Shown here piece by piece: positions 62,965 to 64,000 of a stretch of 64,000 nucleotides of DNA (the first letter of the stretch is position 1; every line of letters begins with the position of its first letter). The stretch is from Pseudoselenomonas ruminantium (GTDB lineage: Bacteria; Bacillota; Negativicutes; Selenomonadales; Selenomonadaceae): the NCBI RefSeq assembly GCF_900113715.1, contig NZ_FOQK01000003.1, forward strand, positions 103,033-167,032, written 5' to 3'. Made by a program: the position numbers and the translations under genes. The notes under the pieces are model-generated. The model was given only the letters and a program-made list of their open reading frames with translations. It was not told the origin of the DNA and searched no databases.

Positions 62965-64000
62965 GAGGGTGTGACAAAATGCAAAAGCATTTTGTCCACC
63001 TTCTTTTTTCATGCCTATTTTTACTTTTTAGAGAATAACCGCTGAAAAATGGGCACAAAGCCCCTTTCCCCATAAAACAGTATTTCTACAGATTATGCGG
63101 CTTTCTTCAAACGTAACTTTTTTTTATGATATTTATAGAGGTTGTGCCCAATAGAAACCAGGAAAATCTCCAACCGGACCTGTTTCATACCTTTTCGGAC
63201 AATTCGTTTGTACCAACGATTATTTTTCATGATGCCGAAAGTTCCTTCTGATTGAATGGAACGATTCATACGGAGAAGTGCACCATGGATGCTTTCTAGG
63301 TTATCCACAACTTCCTGATGCATGGAAGTCAATTCTTCGTTGATGCGAATGATTCTATTCTTGTCCGTCCTTTTGCATTGTGTAGCATAAGAACAATCGG
63401 TACAATCTTCGCATTGATATATTTCTTCCTGACGTCCATACAGATTTCCTTTGATATTCTTGCGATATTTGAGATGGAAGGCTTTTCCCGCAGGACAGCG
63501 TAGTATACCGTCTTCGTCAATCTTGAAATTGACTGGCCGAAAGGGATTATCCCGATATTTCGTGTTGGTTGTTTCTTTTTTGAACATGGGAAATTTCATA
63601 TATTTTTCCATGCCGTGCTGCTCACAGAAAATGTAATTGTTGTAAGAACCATACCCTGCATCGGCCACAGGATATTTCGGATAGAATCCATATGTTTTAT
63701 GGAACTGCTCCAATAAGGGAATGAAACAGTCCATATCCGAGCGGTACTGATTGACGTCAGCTACAGCGATGTATTCATCGGCAATACCGAATTGGACATT
63801 ATAGGCGGGGAGCAGCTGGTCGTTTCCCATATAGTCCTTCTTGATCCGCATGAATGTTGCCGAATGGTCTGTTTTGGAATAACTGTTGCGGTTAGGCCCG
63901 CAAATGGTAATCCGTTCGACATACTCCTCAAGCTTTTCGATATATTCCTGCAGGCGCTCGTAGTGCCTCTGTTGTGGCGTTTTGCGATGACCAATACCAT
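62965..64000 (-). mobile_element. IS1182-type insertion sequence (partial)
   Basis: The element appears to begin near 62965 with GAGGGTGTGACAAAATGC; GACAAAATGC / GCATTTTGTC (62973-62996) makes a terminal hairpin like those at IS1182-family ends. A transposase on the minus strand fills the rest and runs off the window, so the other end and any target duplication are not visible. Confidence 0.75.
63093..64000 (-). CDS. IS1182-family transposase (5' end outside the window)
   Basis: The visible part has about 302 residues. Continuing in frame beyond the first internal Met, the sequence reads GIGHRKTPQQRHYERLQEYI at the window edge. SKTDHSATFMRIKKDYMGND and LLPAYNVQFGIADEYIAVAD are the DDE core typical of IS1182/DUF4277-like transposases (first Asp in TDH), followed by PVADAGYGSYNNYIF, the Cys-rich YQCEDCTDCSYATQCKRTDK insertion, and QSEGTFGIMKNNRWYKRI with the catalytic Glu. 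The 3' part is intact and ends normally (KKLRLKKAA), so the element could be functional. Confidence 0.88.
   Translation of the reverse strand, partial: GIGHRKTPQQRHYERLQEYIEKLEEYVERITICGPNRNSYSKTDHSATFMRIKKDYMGNDQLLPAYNVQFGIADEYIAVADVNQYRSDMDCFIPLLEQFHKTYGFYPKYPVADAGYGSYNNYIFCEQHGMEKYMKFPMFKKETTNTKYRDNPFRPVNFKIDEDGILRCPAGKAFHLKYRKNIKGNLYGRQEEIYQCEDCTDCSYATQCKRTDKNRIIRINEELTSMHQEVVDNLESIHGALLRMNRSIQSEGTFGIMKNNRWYKRIVRKGMKQVRLEIFLVSIGHNLYKYHKKKLRLKKAA

Noticed and set aside
63761..64000. 79-residue minus-strand frame at the right edge
   Set aside because: It is out of frame with the transposase; the transposase frame itself continues to the window edge with conserved sequence.

Overview
This window looks like chromosome from a diderm Firmicute of the Negativicutes, most likely Selenomonadaceae (Selenomonas/Mitsuokella type). 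That placement is inferred from content. Typical Firmicute devices (a T-box leader, a PTS gene with LicT/BglG antiterminator sites, an RsbW/STAS pair, a GlgC/GlgD pair) sit beside proteins that need an outer membrane, notably a beta-barrel ending in phenylalanine. The DNA is mostly GC-rich, so many coding genes have long spurious ORFs opposite them.

Layout. 1-3.2 kb: the end of a GntP-type permease, a flavodoxin and an MFS exporter. 3.2-14.2 kb (minus strand): a tightly overlapping seven-gene Pel-like exopolysaccharide operon. It encodes a PelD-like c-di-GMP receptor fused to an epimerase-like domain, a PelE-like protein, a DUF2194 deacetylase-like protein, PelF, PelG, an outer-membrane coiled-coil/beta-barrel protein and a GH114 glycosidase. 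14.2-24.3 kb: holA, gdhA, a UvrD-type helicase with a built-in DEDDh exonuclease, a partner-switching pair beside a decayed SpoIIE-type phosphatase, comEC and comEA. 24.4-34.1 kb: a large cNMP-domain-like protein, divergent serA (T-box controlled) and serC, a DeoR regulator, a 50-residue protein, and a DUF4127/unknown/DUF2225 operon. 34.2-46.7 kb: a complete glycogen operon, glgC-glgD-glgP-glgB-glgA-debranching enzyme/MalQ, in which GlgB has a histone-H1-like Lys/Ala/Thr tail. 47-55 kb: housekeeping and unknown genes. 55.2-58.8 kb: a beta-glucoside PTS and phospho-beta-glucosidase operon with a strong promoter and two antiterminator sites. 59-63 kb: an unrecognised three-gene operon (triple-AAA ATPase, four-helix membrane protein, membrane-anchored extracytoplasmic protein) abutting an IS1182-type element that runs off the end.

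How they work together. The Pel-like set gives a c-di-GMP-gated route to a cationic amino-sugar polymer, with the PelB/PelC export functions apparently replaced by one barrel protein. The glg genes make, branch and degrade glycogen from one transcription direction. serA and serC supply serine, and the T-box ties serA to uncharged tRNA, probably tRNA-Ser. The best candidates for undescribed biology are the outer-membrane Pel partner, the epimerase-PelD fusion, the AAA/membrane triad and the GlgB tail.
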